A stretch of DNA of 64,000 nucleotides from an uncultured Pseudomonadales bacterium (GCA_943788835.1 CALSRU010000002.1:55447-119446), one strand, 5' to 3'; counted from the first letter of the stretch, positions 30,540-41,091 are shown. Notes: generated by a model from the letters alone, not told the origin. Numbers and translations are program-made.

Positions 30540-31082
30540 CTACTTCGCTCTAAACGGAAAATTAAACGCTGCCAAAAGTGCTCGACCTTGCTCATCCGTC
30601 TTCGCCGTGGTCGCAATGGCAATATCTAGACCGCGAATGGTGTCGATCTTGTCGTAGTCTATTTCTGGAAAAATAATCTGCTCAGTCACACCCATTGAGT
30701 AGTTGCCACGGCCGTCGAATGATTTAGGGCTCATGCCACGAAAATCCCTGATTCGAGGTATAGAAATACTAATCAAACGGTCTAAAAACTCATACATGCG
30801 CTCGCTGCGCAAAGTAACTTTACAACCTATAGGCCAGCCTTCACGAACCTTAAAGCCCGCAATAGACTTACGTGCGCGTGTCACAACAACTTTCTGACCA
30901 GCAATCTGCTCTAAATTGCTTACCGCATGCTCCAAAACCTTTTTGTCACCAAGCGCTTCGCCAACGCCCATATTCAGTGTGATTTTAGTAATACGCGGCA
31001 CTGCCATTACGTTGTCTAAGCCCAACTCTTCTTTGAGCTTCTGCGCTAATTCCGCGTTATATAATTCTTTCAACCTAGCCAT
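30540..31082 (-). CDS. rplE: Large subunit ribosomal protein L5
   Basis: The protein is 180 aa. It contains [39 protein letters not shown] residues (here [15 protein letters not shown]) and the end [11 protein letters not shown]. It binds 5S rRNA and touches the P-site tRNA. In Escherichia coli the rplE start is the S8 target for spc control, and the same may apply here. Confidence 0.99.
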   Translation of the reverse strand: MARLKELYNAELAQKLKEELGLDNVMAVPRITKITLNMGVGEALGDKKVLEHAVSNLEQIAGQKVVVTRARKSIAGFKVREGWPIGCKVTLRSERMYEFLDRLISISIPRIRDFRGMSPKSFDGRGNYSMGVTEQIIFPEIDYDKIDTIRGLDIAIATTAKTDEQGRALLAAFNFPFRAK

Positions 31083-31142
31083 GTCGTCTGCCTGATGTTA
31101 AACCTTCGAATTACTCGACTCGCTTACTAGACCCTAGAGGGC

Positions 31143-31457
31143 CTAAAGCTCGACCAATTCGTTATTTGATTTAAAAATACGTACTTTAGTACCGCCCTCT
31201 TCACGAAAACCGACACGATCTGCCTTGTTAGTTTTCGGGTTAAAGATCGCCACATTCGATATCTGCATGGGAGCTTCTTTCTCAACAATACCGCCGGCCA
31301 CGCCCGCTTGCGGATTAGCCTTAGTATGGCGCTTGACCATATTCAGACCGCTCACCAATATCTTAGTCTCGCCAACCAAGCGCTGCACTTTGCCGCGCTT
31401 GCCTTTATCTTTACCGGCGATGACGATAACTTCATCTTCTCTTTTAATTTTCTTCAT
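31143..31457 (-). CDS. rplX: Large subunit ribosomal protein L24
   Basis: The protein is 104 aa with a KOW motif at the start ([18 protein letters not shown]) and the [22 protein letters not shown] loop. It is one of the first proteins to bind 23S rRNA and later lines the tunnel exit. Confidence 0.99.
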   Translation of the reverse strand: MKKIKREDEVIVIAGKDKGKRGKVQRLVGETKILVSGLNMVKRHTKANPQAGVAGGIVEKEAPMQISNVAIFNPKTNKADRVGFREEGGTKVRIFKSNNELVEL

Positions 31458-31557
31458 AACCTTACGCTTTCAGAATTCGTACTGGGATTATATTCTCTAG
31501 TTGCAACGCGCTTATCTCGACGCTGCATGACTAACCTCTTTTCTTCAATCGCTAGCG

Positions 31558-31926
31558 CTAAAGTACTTCAGGCGCCAGAGAAATGATTTTCATAAACTTC
31601 TCGCCACGTAACTCGCGAGTAACCGGCCCAAAAATACGAGTACCGATTGGCGCCAATGCCTGATTGAGCAGCACCGCCGCATTATCATCAAACTTAATCA
31701 GTGAACCGTCAGCACGACGAACACCTTTTTTAGTACGCACCACAACAGCATTCATCACCTGACCTTTCTTCACCTTGCCACGCGGAATAGCTTCTTTAAC
31801 AGTCACTTTAATAATGTCGCCAACACGAGCGTAACGTCGGTGCGAACCACCTAGAACCTTGATACACATAACTCGCCGCGCACCACTGTTATCGGCGACT
31901 TCTAAATAGCTTTGCGTTTGTATCAT
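31558..31926 (-). CDS. rplN: Large subunit ribosomal protein L14
   Basis: The protein is 122 aa. It starts [20 protein letters not shown], the family start, and ends [11 protein letters not shown]. It forms bridges between the subunits. The 112 bases before it are the place where the spc promoter would be expected. A TATAAC box is present there, but no -35 box fits, so none is called. Confidence 0.99.
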   Translation of the reverse strand: MIQTQSYLEVADNSGARRVMCIKVLGGSHRRYARVGDIIKVTVKEAIPRGKVKKGQVMNAVVVRTKKGVRRADGSLIKFDDNAAVLLNQALAPIGTRIFGPVTRELRGEKFMKIISLAPEVL

Positions 31927-32038
31927 TGTATGGCTCCAAACCAGTTCTTAGTCTTGCAGCACCGTTGCGCTACACAGACGTTATATTTTGCTATCACAAG
32001 GGCTGATGTGGCAAAGGCCAAACAACAACCCTCAACCA

Positions 32039-32308
32039 CTATGCTTCAGCAGCTTTCTCTAAAATTTCCTGCAACATCCAGGTCTTGGTTTTCGATAGTG
32101 GACGCGACTCGCTTATCGCAACCAAATCACCCACCTGGCAATCATTTTTTTCATCATGCGCGTGCAACTTAGTCGAACGCGTCAAGTACTTACCGTAGAG
32201 AGCATGCTTAACACGACGCTCTATCAAAACAGTAATCGTTTTATCCATTTTGTCGCTAACAACTCTACCGGTTACCATGCGCGCTGATTTTTCTTGGTTT
32301 GCCATCAT
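32039..32308 (-). CDS. rpsQ: Small subunit ribosomal protein S17
   Basis: The protein is 89 aa (88 if the second of two adjacent ATGs is used). It has [20 protein letters not shown] and [17 protein letters not shown]. It is a primary 16S rRNA binder and the last gene of the S10 operon. It lies seven bases after rpmC. Confidence 0.99.
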   Translation of the reverse strand: MMANQEKSARMVTGRVVSDKMDKTITVLIERRVKHALYGKYLTRSTKLHAHDEKNDCQVGDLVAISESRPLSKTKTWMLQEILEKAAEA

Positions 32309-32315
32309 CTATGCC

Positions 32316-32504
32316 TTATTTCGCTTGCTCTTTCAGCACGGTCTTTAGTCGTGCAACATCATGCTGATTCTCTCGCAACAGATGCGTCTGAGTTAGTTGG
32401 CCGGTTGCTTTTCGGGTACGAAGGCGAAAACGCTCTTCCAATAACTTATGCAACTCAGCATTGAGCTCGTCTGTTGATTTAGTTCTCAATTCACTGGCTT
32501 TCAT
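32316..32504 (-). CDS. rpmC: Large subunit ribosomal protein L29
   Basis: The protein is 62 aa, all helical. It starts [19 protein letters not shown] and contains the basic [11 protein letters not shown] turn. It lies next to the tunnel exit and is part of the docking site for trigger factor and SRP. It follows rplP with no gap. Confidence 0.98.
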   Translation of the reverse strand: MKASELRTKSTDELNAELHKLLEERFRLRTRKATGQLTQTHLLRENQHDVARLKTVLKEQAK

Positions 32505-32918
32505 TTACATCACCGTACGCTTAACAAATGTGGTGGGCAGTGGTAGCTTAGCGGCAGCTAACGCGAATGCTTCGCGCGCCATCTCTTCCGAAACTCCCTC
32601 AACCTCATAAAGCACCTTGCCCGGACAAACCTGAGCAACCCAGTACTCAACGTTACCCTTACCTTTACCCTGCCTAACTTCTAACGGCTTTTGGGTGATA
32701 GGCTTATCTGGAAAAACGCGTATCCAGATCTTACCGCCACGCTTAATATGCCGGGTCATGGCACGACGGGCAGCTTCTATCTGTCGAGCTGTAATACGTC
32801 CTCGACCGGTGCACTTCAGACCAAACTCGCCGAAGCTTACCTTGCTACCCCGGTGTGCTAAACCACGGTTACGACCCTTTTGGGCCTTGCGAAATTTTGT
32901 ACGTTTAGGTTGCAACAT
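32505..32918 (-). CDS. rplP: Large subunit ribosomal protein L16
   Basis: The protein is 137 aa. It starts [20 protein letters not shown]. The region [18 protein letters not shown], which reaches the peptidyl transferase centre, is conserved. It contains the arginine that is hydroxylated by YcfD/RoxA in other proteobacteria. Confidence 0.99.
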   Translation of the reverse strand: MLQPKRTKFRKAQKGRNRGLAHRGSKVSFGEFGLKCTGRGRITARQIEAARRAMTRHIKRGGKIWIRVFPDKPITQKPLEVRQGKGKGNVEYWVAQVCPGKVLYEVEGVSEEMAREAFALAAAKLPLPTTFVKRTVM

Positions 32919-32930
32919 TACTATAAACCT

Positions 32931-33599
32931 TTACTTTCTACCGCCAGCGGCTTGCTCGGTTTGCGTTTCGACATCAAGAACTTCACCCTTAAAGATCCAG
33001 ACTTTTATGCCTATGATCCCGTAAGTCGTTAGTGCCTCGTGTGTCGCATAATCGATATCAGCGCGCAATGTATGTAACGGCACGCGGCCTTCGCGATACC
33101 ACTCTGAACGGGCGATCTCAGCACCGCCCAAACGACCGCCAACCTGAACCTTTATACCTTCAGCTCCAGCACGCATCGCATTTTGTACAACTCGCTTCAT
33201 AGCACGTCGGAACATTACGCGGCGCTCTAACTGCCCGCCTACATTCTGCGCTACAAGCTTTGCATCAAGATCAGGCTTACGAATTTCTTCGATATTAATG
33301 TGAACCGGAACGCCCATTTGACGGGTCAACTCCTTGCGCAACTTATCGACATCCTCGCCTTTCTTGCCAATCACAATACCAGGGCGCGCAGTGTGAATAG
33401 TAATGCGCGCCGTTTGTGCTGGGCGCTCAATCACAACCTTGCTGACCGAAGCACTTTTTAATTTGTCTTCAATAAACTCGCGAACACTCAAGTCGGTAAC
33501 TAACCGCTTGGCATAATTTTTTCCATCAGCATACCAAATCGAACTATGCTGCTTAGTAATCCCAAGACGGATTCCAGTAGGATGAACTTTCTGACCCAT
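32931..33599 (-). CDS. rpsC: Small subunit ribosomal protein S3
   Basis: The protein is 222 aa. It starts [20 protein letters not shown]. The KH domain has the GxxG loop in [15 protein letters not shown], and the C-terminal domain ends with [14 protein letters not shown] residues (here [10 protein letters not shown]). It lines the mRNA entry channel and helps the ribosome unwind mRNA. Confidence 0.99.
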   Translation of the reverse strand: MGQKVHPTGIRLGITKQHSSIWYADGKNYAKRLVTDLSVREFIEDKLKSASVSKVVIERPAQTARITIHTARPGIVIGKKGEDVDKLRKELTRQMGVPVHINIEEIRKPDLDAKLVAQNVGGQLERRVMFRRAMKRVVQNAMRAGAEGIKVQVGGRLGGAEIARSEWYREGRVPLHTLRADIDYATHEALTTYGIIGIKVWIFKGEVLDVETQTEQAAGGRK

Positions 33600-33623
33600 A
33601 TGGTCTTCTCCTAACGAGCCGGG

Positions 33624-33953
33624 CTAGTCGGCAACTTTAACGGTGATATGACAGGCGCGCTTCAAAATTCTATCAGCGCGACCCTTGGCACGAGGCTTCA
33701 GTCGCTTCATGGTGCGACCCTCGTCAACGAAAACGGTAGAAACACGCAACTCATCAACATCTGCGCCTTCGTTATGCTCGGCATTAGCTATTGCCGAATT
33801 GAGTAATTTCAACACAATTCCAGCCGCTTTTTTCTTGCTAAAGCCTAATATATCAATAGCGTCTTCAGCAGTTTTACCGCGTATTTGATCGGCCACCAAA
33901 CGCACCTTCTGTGCAGATATCTGGGCGCCTGTAAGTTTCGCTGCAACTTCCAT
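33624..33953 (-). CDS. rplV: Large subunit ribosomal protein L22
   Basis: The protein is 109 aa. It has the hairpin [20 protein letters not shown], which lines the nascent-peptide tunnel and is the site of macrolide-related changes in other bacteria. The hairpin here has normal length. Confidence 0.99.
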   Translation of the reverse strand: MEVAAKLTGAQISAQKVRLVADQIRGKTAEDAIDILGFSKKKAAGIVLKLLNSAIANAEHNEGADVDELRVSTVFVDEGRTMKRLKPRAKGRADRILKRACHITVKVAD

Positions 33954-33973
33954 CCTATAACCTCACAAATTGC

Positions 33974-34249
33974 CTAACGCTTGGCTTTTTTATCAGCCGC
34001 GTGGCCGCGGTATGTACGAGTAGGAGAAAACTCTCCCAACTTATGGCCAACCATATCTTCAGTCACAAACACGGGAACGTGCTGGCGACCATTGTGTACT
34101 GCAATAGTTAATCCCACCATATCCGGGGAAACCATAGAGCGACGCGACCAAGTTTTTATTGGACGCTTTTCGTTTTTCTCGTTGGCTACTTCTATCTTTT
34201 TCATCAGATGCAGATCGATGAACGGACCTTTTTTTAATGAACGTGGCAC
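33974..34249 (-). CDS. rpsS: Small subunit ribosomal protein S19
   Basis: The protein is 91 aa. It starts [20 protein letters not shown] and ends [20 protein letters not shown]. It sits at the top of the 30S head beside S13. Confidence 0.99.
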   Translation of the reverse strand: MPRSLKKGPFIDLHLMKKIEVANEKNEKRPIKTWSRRSMVSPDMVGLTIAVHNGRQHVPVFVTEDMVGHKLGEFSPTRTYRGHAADKKAKR

Positions 34250-34269
34250 GCTTGCCTCCTCCGGCCTGC

Positions 34270-35097
34270 TTATTTAGAACCGCGACGACGCACAATAAGG
34301 CGGTCGGTTCGCTTGTTCTTACGAGTTTTGTAACCTTTGGTTGGCATACCCCAAGGCGACACGGGGTGACGACCTCCAGATGTACGACCTTCACCACCAC
34401 CATGCGGGTGATCAACCGGGTTCATTGCTACACCCCTTACCGTCGGCCGGATACCACGCCAGCGCGACGCACCAGCCTTACCCAACGAACGCAAATTGTG
34501 CTCACTGTTAGACACTTCGCCCAACGTCGCCCGACACTCCACCAAAACCTTGCGCATCTCGCCTGAGCGCATACGCAAAGTAGCGTAGGAGCCCTCTCGA
34601 GCAACCAATTGCGCACTACCACCAGCCGAGCGCACCATCTGCGCACCCTTGCCAGGCTTAAGCTCAACACAGTGAATCAAACTACCAACCGGAATATTGC
34701 GTATCGGCAGACTATTGCCCGGCTTAATCGGCGATGCTTCGCCAGAAACAACACTGTCACCAGCACCAACACCCTTAGGCGCAATGATGTAGGCACGCGA
34801 ACCATCTGCGTATAACAACAAGGCCAAATGCGCAGTACGATTAGGATCGTACTCTAGGCGCTCAACTTTTGCCGGAATACCGTCTTTATTGCGCTTGAAA
34901 TCAACCACGCGGTAATGCTGCTTATGACCGCCACCACGGTGACGTGTGGTTATGCGACCCGCATTGTTACGGCCGCCGCTTTTACTCTTCTTCTCAAGTA
35001 GTGGCTTGTATGGCGCACCTTTGTGCAGGTCAGGATTTACAACCCTGACTACAAACCGCCGACCCGGCGATGTTGGTTTACTTTTTACGATTGGCAT
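34270..35097 (-). CDS. rplB: Large subunit ribosomal protein L2
   Basis: The protein is 275 aa. It has [18 protein letters not shown], including the histidine close to the peptidyl transferase centre, and the basic end [15 protein letters not shown]. It is required for joining of the subunits. Confidence 0.99.
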   Translation of the reverse strand: MPIVKSKPTSPGRRFVVRVVNPDLHKGAPYKPLLEKKSKSGGRNNAGRITTRHRGGGHKQHYRVVDFKRNKDGIPAKVERLEYDPNRTAHLALLLYADGSRAYIIAPKGVGAGDSVVSGEASPIKPGNSLPIRNIPVGSLIHCVELKPGKGAQMVRSAGGSAQLVAREGSYATLRMRSGEMRKVLVECRATLGEVSNSEHNLRSLGKAGASRWRGIRPTVRGVAMNPVDHPHGGGEGRTSGGRHPVSPWGMPTKGYKTRKNKRTDRLIVRRRGSK

Positions 35098-35149
35098 TTG
35101 CGCTAATCTCCAAAAACTTTCTTTACACTAACTATTAGGTTGCGCCAGC

Positions 35150-35446
35150 TTAATCAGCTAGAGCGAAATCAATATCATGGCCGGCAGCCAGACTTACGTA
35201 AGCCTTTTTCCAGCTTGGCTTCGCGCTTAAACCGTAGCGGTTGCGCTTAACCTTACCCTTCACATTAAGGACTTGAACTGCCTCAACCTTAACCTTAAAA
35301 AGCTGCTCAACGGCGCCTTTTATTTCACGCTTAGTTGCATCAGGAACCACGCGAAATACAACTGCATTCGACTGATCCCCAGCAAGCGCTGCCTTCTCTG
35401 AGATATGCGGCGCTAACAATACCTTTAATAGGCGCTCCTGATTCAT
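35150..35446 (-). CDS. rplW: Large subunit ribosomal protein L23
   Basis: The protein is 98 aa. It starts [19 protein letters not shown]. The extended loop [20 protein letters not shown] reaches the tunnel. It is a docking site for trigger factor and SRP. Its ATG overlaps the rplD stop by four bases (ATGA), so the two are coupled. Confidence 0.99.
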   Translation of the reverse strand: MNQERLLKVLLAPHISEKAALAGDQSNAVVFRVVPDATKREIKGAVEQLFKVKVEAVQVLNVKGKVKRNRYGLSAKPSWKKAYVSLAAGHDIDFALAD

Positions 35447-36060
35447 CCCAACACCTCATCAAATTTTTTCAATGCCGCTACAGTAATGATCACCTTTTCA
35501 AAAGCAAGCAAACTGACCGGATCGGCAGAGTGAACATCGCGCACATCGGTTTTGTGCAAGTTTCGAGACGACAAGTACAAATTCGTATCGACGTCTTCTG
35601 TAACAATCAAAGCACCAGCTAAGCCATAATCAGCAAGCTTAGCAATAAGGGCCTTAGTTTTAGGCGCCTCAAGCGCAAAACTCTCCACCACTACCAAGCG
35701 CTCTTGGCGCGCCAATTCCGACAAAATGGCGCGCATAGCGGCGCGATACATTTTGCGATTTACTTTTTGCGAAAAGTCTTGAGGCTTGGCAGCAAACGTA
35801 ACACCACCAGTACGCCAAATAGGACTGCGAATAGTGCCCGCGCGAGCACGCCCGGTACCTTTCTGCCGCCACGGCTTAGCACCGCCGCCACTAACTTCCG
35901 AACGCGTCTTTTGCGCCCGAGTACCTTGCCGCGCCTTGGCCATGTAGGCTGTGACGACTTGATAGACAAGGTCTTCGTTATAATCTTTACCAAAAGCAGC
36001 ATCCGAAACTTCAACGGATCCTGCACTGGCGTTACCTGGTTCTGCAAGAGCTAGTTGCAT
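35443..36060 (-). CDS. rplD: Large subunit ribosomal protein L4
   Basis: The protein is 205 aa. The tunnel loop [20 protein letters not shown] is conserved. In Escherichia coli L4 also represses the S10 operon at the leader, both in transcription and in translation. A matching attenuator-like structure is present before rpsJ here. Confidence 0.99.
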   Translation of the reverse strand: MQLALAEPGNASAGSVEVSDAAFGKDYNEDLVYQVVTAYMAKARQGTRAQKTRSEVSGGGAKPWRQKGTGRARAGTIRSPIWRTGGVTFAAKPQDFSQKVNRKMYRAAMRAILSELARQERLVVVESFALEAPKTKALIAKLADYGLAGALIVTEDVDTNLYLSSRNLHKTDVRDVHSADPVSLLAFEKVIITVAALKKFDEVLG

Positions 36061-36086
36061 AATATTTTCTCTCCTCCAGTACCGGT

Positions 36087-36728
36087 CTAGTTTTTAGTTT
36101 TAACAGCAGGCTTGATAATTACATCACCGCCTGGCGCACCGGGAATTGCACCCTTAACTAAAATTAAATTACGCTCCGCATCTACCCGAACCACTTCAAG
36201 ATTCTGGATAGTCACTTGCTCAGCACCCATGTGACCCGACATTTTTTTACCTTTAAATACACGACCCGGCGTTTGACACTGACCTATCGAACCGTTCGAT
36301 CGATGCGATATTGAGTTACCGTGAGTCGCGTCCTGCATGGTGAAGTTCCAGCGCTTAATACCGCCCTGAAAACCCTTACCTTTACTCTGACCTGTGACGT
36401 CAATTTTTTGCCCTACCGCGAACGTATCGACGGTAAGCGCGCCACCTACCGCAAGTTCAGCATCAGCCTGCGGCAAGCGCAACTCCCACAAACCGCGACC
36501 CGCGCCAGTTTGCGCCTTAGCAAAAAGACCCGCAGCAGTTTTGGTCACGCGCGAAGCACGGCGCTCACCAACAGTTACCTGCACAGCGTCATAGCCGTCA
36601 GTCTCAGCAGTTTTAATCTGGGTAATCCGATTCGGCTCAACCTCGACCACACTTACGGGAATCGAAACGCCATCATCAGTAAAAATACGTGTCATACCGC
36701 TTTTGCGGCCGACCAAACCTATTGTCAT
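36087..36728 (-). CDS. rplC: Large subunit ribosomal protein L3
   Basis: The protein is 213 aa. It starts [20 protein letters not shown]. The loop [20 protein letters not shown] contains the glutamine methylated by PrmB in Escherichia coli. It is an early assembly protein reaching the peptidyl transferase centre. The 146-base gap to rpsJ holds a 6-bp hairpin CTCGCA TCG TGCGAG at 36781-36795. Confidence 0.99.
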   Translation of the reverse strand: MTIGLVGRKSGMTRIFTDDGVSIPVSVVEVEPNRITQIKTAETDGYDAVQVTVGERRASRVTKTAAGLFAKAQTGAGRGLWELRLPQADAELAVGGALTVDTFAVGQKIDVTGQSKGKGFQGGIKRWNFTMQDATHGNSISHRSNGSIGQCQTPGRVFKGKKMSGHMGAEQVTIQNLEVVRVDAERNLILVKGAIPGAPGGDVIIKPAVKTKN

Positions 36729-36874
36729 TTTTAAAACCTCTTAGTGTACGGGGCTGATTACCCGCTCTGGCCGCCTACCACTCGCATCGTGCGAGCCGCT
36801 AACGTTACACCGAAGATTGCTACCGTTGACGCTGGCGCGCTGCAGGTAACTCCACATCTCGATTAGGCTTGCAC

Positions 36875-37189
36875 CTAGCCGAGGCTAATTTGTACTTCCA
36901 CGCCCGCCGCAAGGTCGAGCTTCATTAACGCATCGACAGTCTTTTCGGTAGGCTCAACGATATCCATCAAACGCTTGTGAGTACGAATTTCGTACTGATC
37001 ACGCGCATCTTTATTGACATGCGGGGAGACGAGAATTGTGAATCGCTCTTTACGGGTAGGCAGTGGGATTGGGCCACGGACCTGCGCACCTGTACGACGA
37101 GCGGTTTCCACGATTTCAGCTGCGGAGGAATCGATTAATCGGTGATCAAAAGCCTTAAGGCGAATTCTAATGCGTTGACTTTGAACCAC
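36875..37189 (-). CDS. rpsJ: Small subunit ribosomal protein S10 (NusE)
   Basis: The protein is 104 aa. It starts [20 protein letters not shown] and contains the long loop with [20 protein letters not shown]. It works in the 30S head and also in antitermination complexes with NusB and NusG. It opens the S10 operon, behind a strong promoter and an attenuator-like leader. Confidence 0.99.
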   Translation of the reverse strand: MVQSQRIRIRLKAFDHRLIDSSAAEIVETARRTGAQVRGPIPLPTRKERFTILVSPHVNKDARDQYEIRTHKRLMDIVEPTEKTVDALMKLDLAAGVEVQISLG

Positions 37190-37204
37190 GTTTTATCACT
37201 CCAC

Positions 37205-37241
37205 AAAAAAAGAACCGACGCTTTGCATAACTAAGAAAGCG
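37205..37241 (-). promoter_or_regulatory. Attenuator-like hairpin in the S10 leader
   Basis: On the minus strand CGCTTT and AAAGCG pair around an 11-base loop, followed by TCGGTTC and seven Ts, directly before the rpsJ ribosome binding site. In Escherichia coli a U-tract hairpin in the same position is the L4 target for attenuation. Similar control here is inferred from position and form, not from sequence identity. Confidence 0.4.
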
Positions 37242-37332
37242 CTGCATAACTTTTGCGAGACAGCGTGAAACGCATCATTGGCTGATTTGACAAACCAATT
37301 AGCAACACGCACACCCTCAAAAGCGAGCGCGC

Positions 37333-37361
37333 ATTCTATAGCCGAGCACCTAATGTGTCAA
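37333..37361 (-). promoter_or_regulatory. Promoter of the S10 operon (rpsJ)
   Basis: On the minus strand a perfect TTGACA (37356-37361) and TAGAAT (37333-37338) are 17 bases apart, followed by GCGCGCTC. The leader to rpsJ is about 135 bases. The same -10 box, spacing and GC-rich discriminator occur at the rpsL promoter. Confidence 0.8.
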
Positions 37362-37431
37362 ACAGAATTTGAGCTTAAATATAATGAGCCTTAATGACCT
37401 GCTGGCGAGCGCGAGCAGGTAGCTTGAAAGC

Positions 37432-37454
37432 AAGAAAAGCCCTATTTTAAGGGC
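37432..37454 (-). terminator. Terminator overlapping the patatin gene stop
   Basis: On the minus strand GCCCT and AGGGC pair around TAAAAT, followed by TTTTCTT. The stem includes the stop codon of the patatin-like gene. Confidence 0.55.
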
Positions 37455-38581
37455 GTTAGCGCGAAAAAATTGCGGATAGCTTCAGACTCAGCCATTGCAT
37501 CGGAGTAGCCATACTGAATCAACTCTTTGCAAAAGGCCGACTCAAATAGTAAATAACTGGCTAGATTGCCCCCGCCACTTTTATTACCAGCGCCCATTGC
37601 CTTTAAAGCAGTCCTCAAACCTCTGGGTAAATCAGAGATATGCTCGCCGGCGAGCTTATCGAAATCAACAGAAGGCCTGATAACCAGGGTATCAATAGGC
37701 CTCATAGGCCCACCCATAAAATGCGGCGCCTCATTTTGAATTACCCCGAGCAGCTCATTCACGCGCAACAAATGATCGAGGTCGTTTTCGAGCGAGTCAA
37801 TAAAAGCCGAATTAAATATATGACCCATGGTCTGAGCCAGCGAAGGCATGTGATCACGACGCGCGACAATTGAAGTTTTACTATGACCACGCACACCAAT
37901 AACAACAATTCGATCTGCCCCCAAGCGCAATGCAGGACTAAGGGGCGAGAGCTGCCGCAAAGATCCATCACCAAAGTACTGCCGATTAATCTTTTCTGGA
38001 GGAAATACGGTAGGAATAGCTGAAGACGCCAAGAGATGATGGACATCTAATACAGTAGGCACGCCAATCTGCTTATTGTGCCGCCAACGGCGCAATTCAG
38101 AATTACCCTGAAAAAAAGAAACTGAGTTGCCGGTGGCGTAACTAGTGGCCGTAATAGCCAACGCCTCGAGATATCCAGCATCAATGCGGCGCTGAATATT
38201 ATTAAACCGAATAACCTGCGAGAGCATTTCGCGCAGGGGATCATTATTCAGCAACGCTAAGGGTCTGCCGCGGGCAATGCCCTTGTTAAAAAACGATGCC
38301 GATAGCTTCAACCCGTTTTTTAACAACTCAACGGCACTCGCTTTAACCACACGATTAACATGCAAGGTCGACCAGATTTTTTCGACCTTTTTAACACCCA
38401 AGCGAAAGTTATTCGCCGAGGAGGCAAGCGCCACTGCATTAATAGCACCCGCCGAAGTGCCACTGATAATAGAGAATGGATTACTAGCATGCTTCGGATG
38501 CATATCGGCAATCGCTTTTAATACGCCTACCTGATAAGCGCCACGTGCGCCGCCACCAGAAAGTACAAGTGCTGTTTTCAT
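37442..38581 (-). CDS. Patatin-like phospholipase family protein
   Basis: This 379-aa protein has all the parts of the patatin catalytic dyad: oxyanion loop GGGARG at 9-14, nucleophile S43 in GTSAG, and D205 in FGDGSLR. Patatins hydrolyse acyl groups from phospholipids or related lipids. No signal peptide is visible (MKTALVLSGGGARG begins the domain itself), so it acts inside the cell or at the inner membrane. The C-terminal 130 residues match the bacterial RssA/YchK-like group in part. Its place between tuf and rpsJ, in the same direction as the ribosomal genes and with its own terminator, is unusual. Confidence 0.9.
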   Translation of the reverse strand: MKTALVLSGGGARGAYQVGVLKAIADMHPKHASNPFSIISGTSAGAINAVALASSANNFRLGVKKVEKIWSTLHVNRVVKASAVELLKNGLKLSASFFNKGIARGRPLALLNNDPLREMLSQVIRFNNIQRRIDAGYLEALAITATSYATGNSVSFFQGNSELRRWRHNKQIGVPTVLDVHHLLASSAIPTVFPPEKINRQYFGDGSLRQLSPLSPALRLGADRIVVIGVRGHSKTSIVARRDHMPSLAQTMGHIFNSAFIDSLENDLDHLLRVNELLGVIQNEAPHFMGGPMRPIDTLVIRPSVDFDKLAGEHISDLPRGLRTALKAMGAGNKSGGGNLASYLLFESAFCKELIQYGYSDAMAESEAIRNFFALTPLK

Positions 38582-38801
38582 CGGTTAATTTTAGTCGCTC
38601 ACCAAGACTCTTCCAGAGAAATTTGTTACGTTAGACAAATAAGCGCTGAAGCCAGTCAATTAAATAGCCTGCTGGATAAAACCTGATCGCTTTGCGAAAC
38701 TTCAAACCCTCACCGCACAAGAGCCGTCATTAAACACAACTAAACACCACCATAACATCTTTCAGCGCCCAACCTGCGCACAAAAAACAGAGTACTGCCA
38801 C

Positions 38802-39542
38802 TTGATAGCGCCTGACCTGACAACACTTACACTGATGTTAATTACGCTAACCACATCAACAGTGGCCGGCGTGTTTGGATTTGGTGGTGGGATGTTACTC
38901 ATTGCAGCCTTGCCAAGCTTTCTGCCTGCCGCTGCATTAATCCCGGTGCATAGCGCCATTCAACTCTTGAGTAACACTAGCCGAGCCGCGCTATCGTGGC
39001 GAGATATTCACTGGCAGTTTGCAGCGCAGCATGCGCTTGGCTCAGTCATAGGTATTGGGCTTGTGGCCCTTGCGTTATTCAACATTTCACTAACCTACAT
39101 CCCTCTGATGATTGGCCTATACATCATGCTCAACACCTGGAGCGGACAATTTCAGCGCCTAGCGGGAAGGCTTGATTCTTTTTATATGATTGGCGCCTTA
39201 CAAACGGGGCTAGGGCTCATGGTAGGCGCACCCGGCCCACTGCCACTGCCGCTGCTTCTGAGACGACTCAACAATCATCATCAAATTGTGTGCACCCTAG
39301 CCATCTTTATGACTACAGGGCACATCTTAAAGTTAATAATATTTGTTGCTGCCGGTTTTGCTTTCAGCGATTACTGGCTAGAGATACTGTTGATGGGAGC
39401 CGCTGCCATTAGCGGCTCATTTTTAGGTACGCGTTGGCGACAAAAAGTTGATGCGACTCAGTTTGAATGGGTGGTAAAACTATTGCTTACGATGCTAGCC
39501 CTACTCGCTATTTTTCGCGCAATTGCCGAGCTTTATACCTGA
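38802..39542 (+). CDS. TauE/SafE family sulfite exporter-like permease
   Basis: The protein is 246 aa with about seven or eight membrane helices. The family glycine-rich start is STVAGVFGFGGGMLLIA, and the second repeat has QTGLGLMVGAPGPLPLP. Members carry sulfite, sulfonates, sulfoacetate or other organic anions across the inner membrane, and the substrate cannot be read here. The start is TTG 38802 (GAG nine bases upstream). An ATG eleven codons in is possible but would shorten the first helix. It is transcribed against the ribosomal genes and converges with tuf. Confidence 0.82.
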   Translation: MIAPDLTTLTLMLITLTTSTVAGVFGFGGGMLLIAALPSFLPAAALIPVHSAIQLLSNTSRAALSWRDIHWQFAAQHALGSVIGIGLVALALFNISLTYIPLMIGLYIMLNTWSGQFQRLAGRLDSFYMIGALQTGLGLMVGAPGPLPLPLLLRRLNNHHQIVCTLAIFMTTGHILKLIIFVAAGFAFSDYWLEILLMGAAAISGSFLGTRWRQKVDATQFEWVVKLLLTMLALLAIFRAIAELYT

Positions 39543-39749
39543 ACTCTACACCCGAACTCTACACCTAAAATCTCCGTCCTAACACTATCAAAATAAGCAC
39601 ACACACCCCTCTAACCACCCGCTGACGGAGCCACACCTAAAACCGCATCCAGCGGGTCGCCACTACCGACAAGCCTCAAAATCCGGTATAGCATGCCAGC
39701 CGGCGATCCGTTTAATAGCGCATCGCAAATCATGCTATCGGTATCAACC

Positions 39750-39770
39750 GCCAATTAATGATTAATTGGC
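39750..39770. repeat. 21-bp perfect palindrome
   Basis: GCCAATTAAT and ATTAATTGGC are perfect 10-base arms around a single G. The tight centre favours a protein-binding site over a hairpin, although a stem with a 3-base loop is possible. No T-run follows on either strand. Confidence 0.45.
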
Positions 39771-39820
39771 CAGCGAAGCTCGCCCTAGATAGATTGCGGC
39801 CAATACTTTTTAACACGCAA

Positions 39821-39850
39821 AAAAAAGCCGCCCATCGAGGGCGGCCTTTT
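39821..39850 (-). terminator. Terminator of the str operon (tuf)
   Basis: On the minus strand GCCGCCC and GGGCGGC form a 7-bp GC stem with a 5-base loop, followed by eight Ts. It lies 26 bases after the tuf stop. Confidence 0.88.
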
Positions 39851-39870
39851 ATCAATGAGCGCAGGGGCTA

Positions 39871-41091
39871 CTAAAGAATCTTCGCTACAACGCCCGCACC
39901 GACAGTACGGCCACCTTCACGAATCGCAAAACGCAGGCCTTCGTCCATCGCAATCGGTGCGATCAACTCAACCTTCATCTGTACGTTATCTCCCGGCATT
40001 ACCATCTCAACGCCTTCAGGCAATTCACAAGCGCCCGTCACATCAGTCGTACGGAAGTAAAACTGTGGACGATAGCCTTTAAAGAATGGCGTGTGACGAC
40101 CACCTTCGTCTTTGCTCAACACATACACTTCAGCTTCAAACTTAGTGTGTGGATTGATGCTACCCGGCTTAGCCAATACTTGACCACGCTCTACGTCTTC
40201 ACGCTTAGTACCACGCAACAACGCACCAATGTTCTCTCCAGCTCGACCTTCGTCAAGCAGCTTGCGGAACATCTCAACACCCGTACAGGTGGTAGTTTGT
40301 GTTTCTTTAATACCAACAATCTCAACTTCATCGCCCGTGTTAACAATACCGCGCTCAACACGACCGGTAACAACCGTACCGCGACCTGAAATAGAGAATA
40401 CATCTTCGATAGGCATAATGAATGCACCATCAATCGCACGCTCAGGCTCAGGGATATAACTGTCGAGCGTTTCAAGCAGCGTCTTCACCGCAGTAGTACC
40501 TAGCTCGTGATCATCTTTTCCTTCCAATGCCATCAAAGCTGAACCTGGAATAATTGGCGTATCGTCACCTGGGAATTCGTAGGTATCGAGCAGCTCACGC
40601 AACTCCATTTCTACCAACTCAAGCATCTCGTTATATTCTTCTGAACCAGCACCGCCGCAATCTTCAGCTAGCAAGTCGGCTTTGTTCAAAAACACAACGA
40701 TGTAAGGAACACCTACCTGACGCGACAACAAGATGTGCTCGCGTGTTTGTGGCATAGGGCCATCAGTAGCACCACAAACCAAAATCGCACCGTCCATTTG
40801 CGCAGCACCCGTAATCATGTTTTTTACATAATCGGCGTGACCTGGGCAATCAACGTGAGCGTAATGACGCTCTGGCGTATCGTATTCAACGTGTGAAGTG
40901 GCGATAGTTATACCGCGCGCTTTTTCTTCTGGCGCATTATCGATGCCATCAAACGCAACCGCTTCACCGCCAAAAATTTCTGCCGCAACACGCGTTAACG
41001 CTGCTGTGAGCGTCGTTTTACCGTGATCAACGTGACCTATTGTGCCCACATTGACGTGGGGCTTCGTGCGTTCAAACTTTGCTTTTGCCAC
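39871..41091 (-). CDS. tuf: Elongation factor Tu
   Basis: This 406-aa protein has the GTPase motifs GHVDHGKT (near 19), DCPGH and NKAD, and the two beta-barrel domains that hold aminoacyl-tRNA. Compared with the 394 aa of Escherichia coli it has an insertion around [15 protein letters not shown], the form found in Pseudomonas and marine relatives. It brings aminoacyl-tRNA to the ribosome. Only one copy is in the window, and many relatives have a second one elsewhere. Confidence 0.99.
   Translation of the reverse strand: MAKAKFERTKPHVNVGTIGHVDHGKTTLTAALTRVAAEIFGGEAVAFDGIDNAPEEKARGITIATSHVEYDTPERHYAHVDCPGHADYVKNMITGAAQMDGAILVCGATDGPMPQTREHILLSRQVGVPYIVVFLNKADLLAEDCGGAGSEEYNEMLELVEMELRELLDTYEFPGDDTPIIPGSALMALEGKDDHELGTTAVKTLLETLDSYIPEPERAIDGAFIMPIEDVFSISGRGTVVTGRVERGIVNTGDEVEIVGIKETQTTTCTGVEMFRKLLDEGRAGENIGALLRGTKREDVERGQVLAKPGSINPHTKFEAEVYVLSKDEGGRHTPFFKGYRPQFYFRTTDVTGACELPEGVEMVMPGDNVQMKVELIAPIAMDEGLRFAIREGGRTVGAGVVAKIL

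Larger units (their letters stand above)
39543..39870. other. Intergenic region between the permease and tuf
   Basis: 328 bases without a gene. Besides the palindrome and the tuf terminator listed separately, it begins with a direct repeat of GAACTCTACACC at 39542-39567. Nothing else is recognisable. Confidence 0.4.

Noticed and set aside
31927..32038. Promoter for the spc operon before rplN
   Set aside because: A TATAAC is present, but the position 17 bases upstream has no -35-like sequence.
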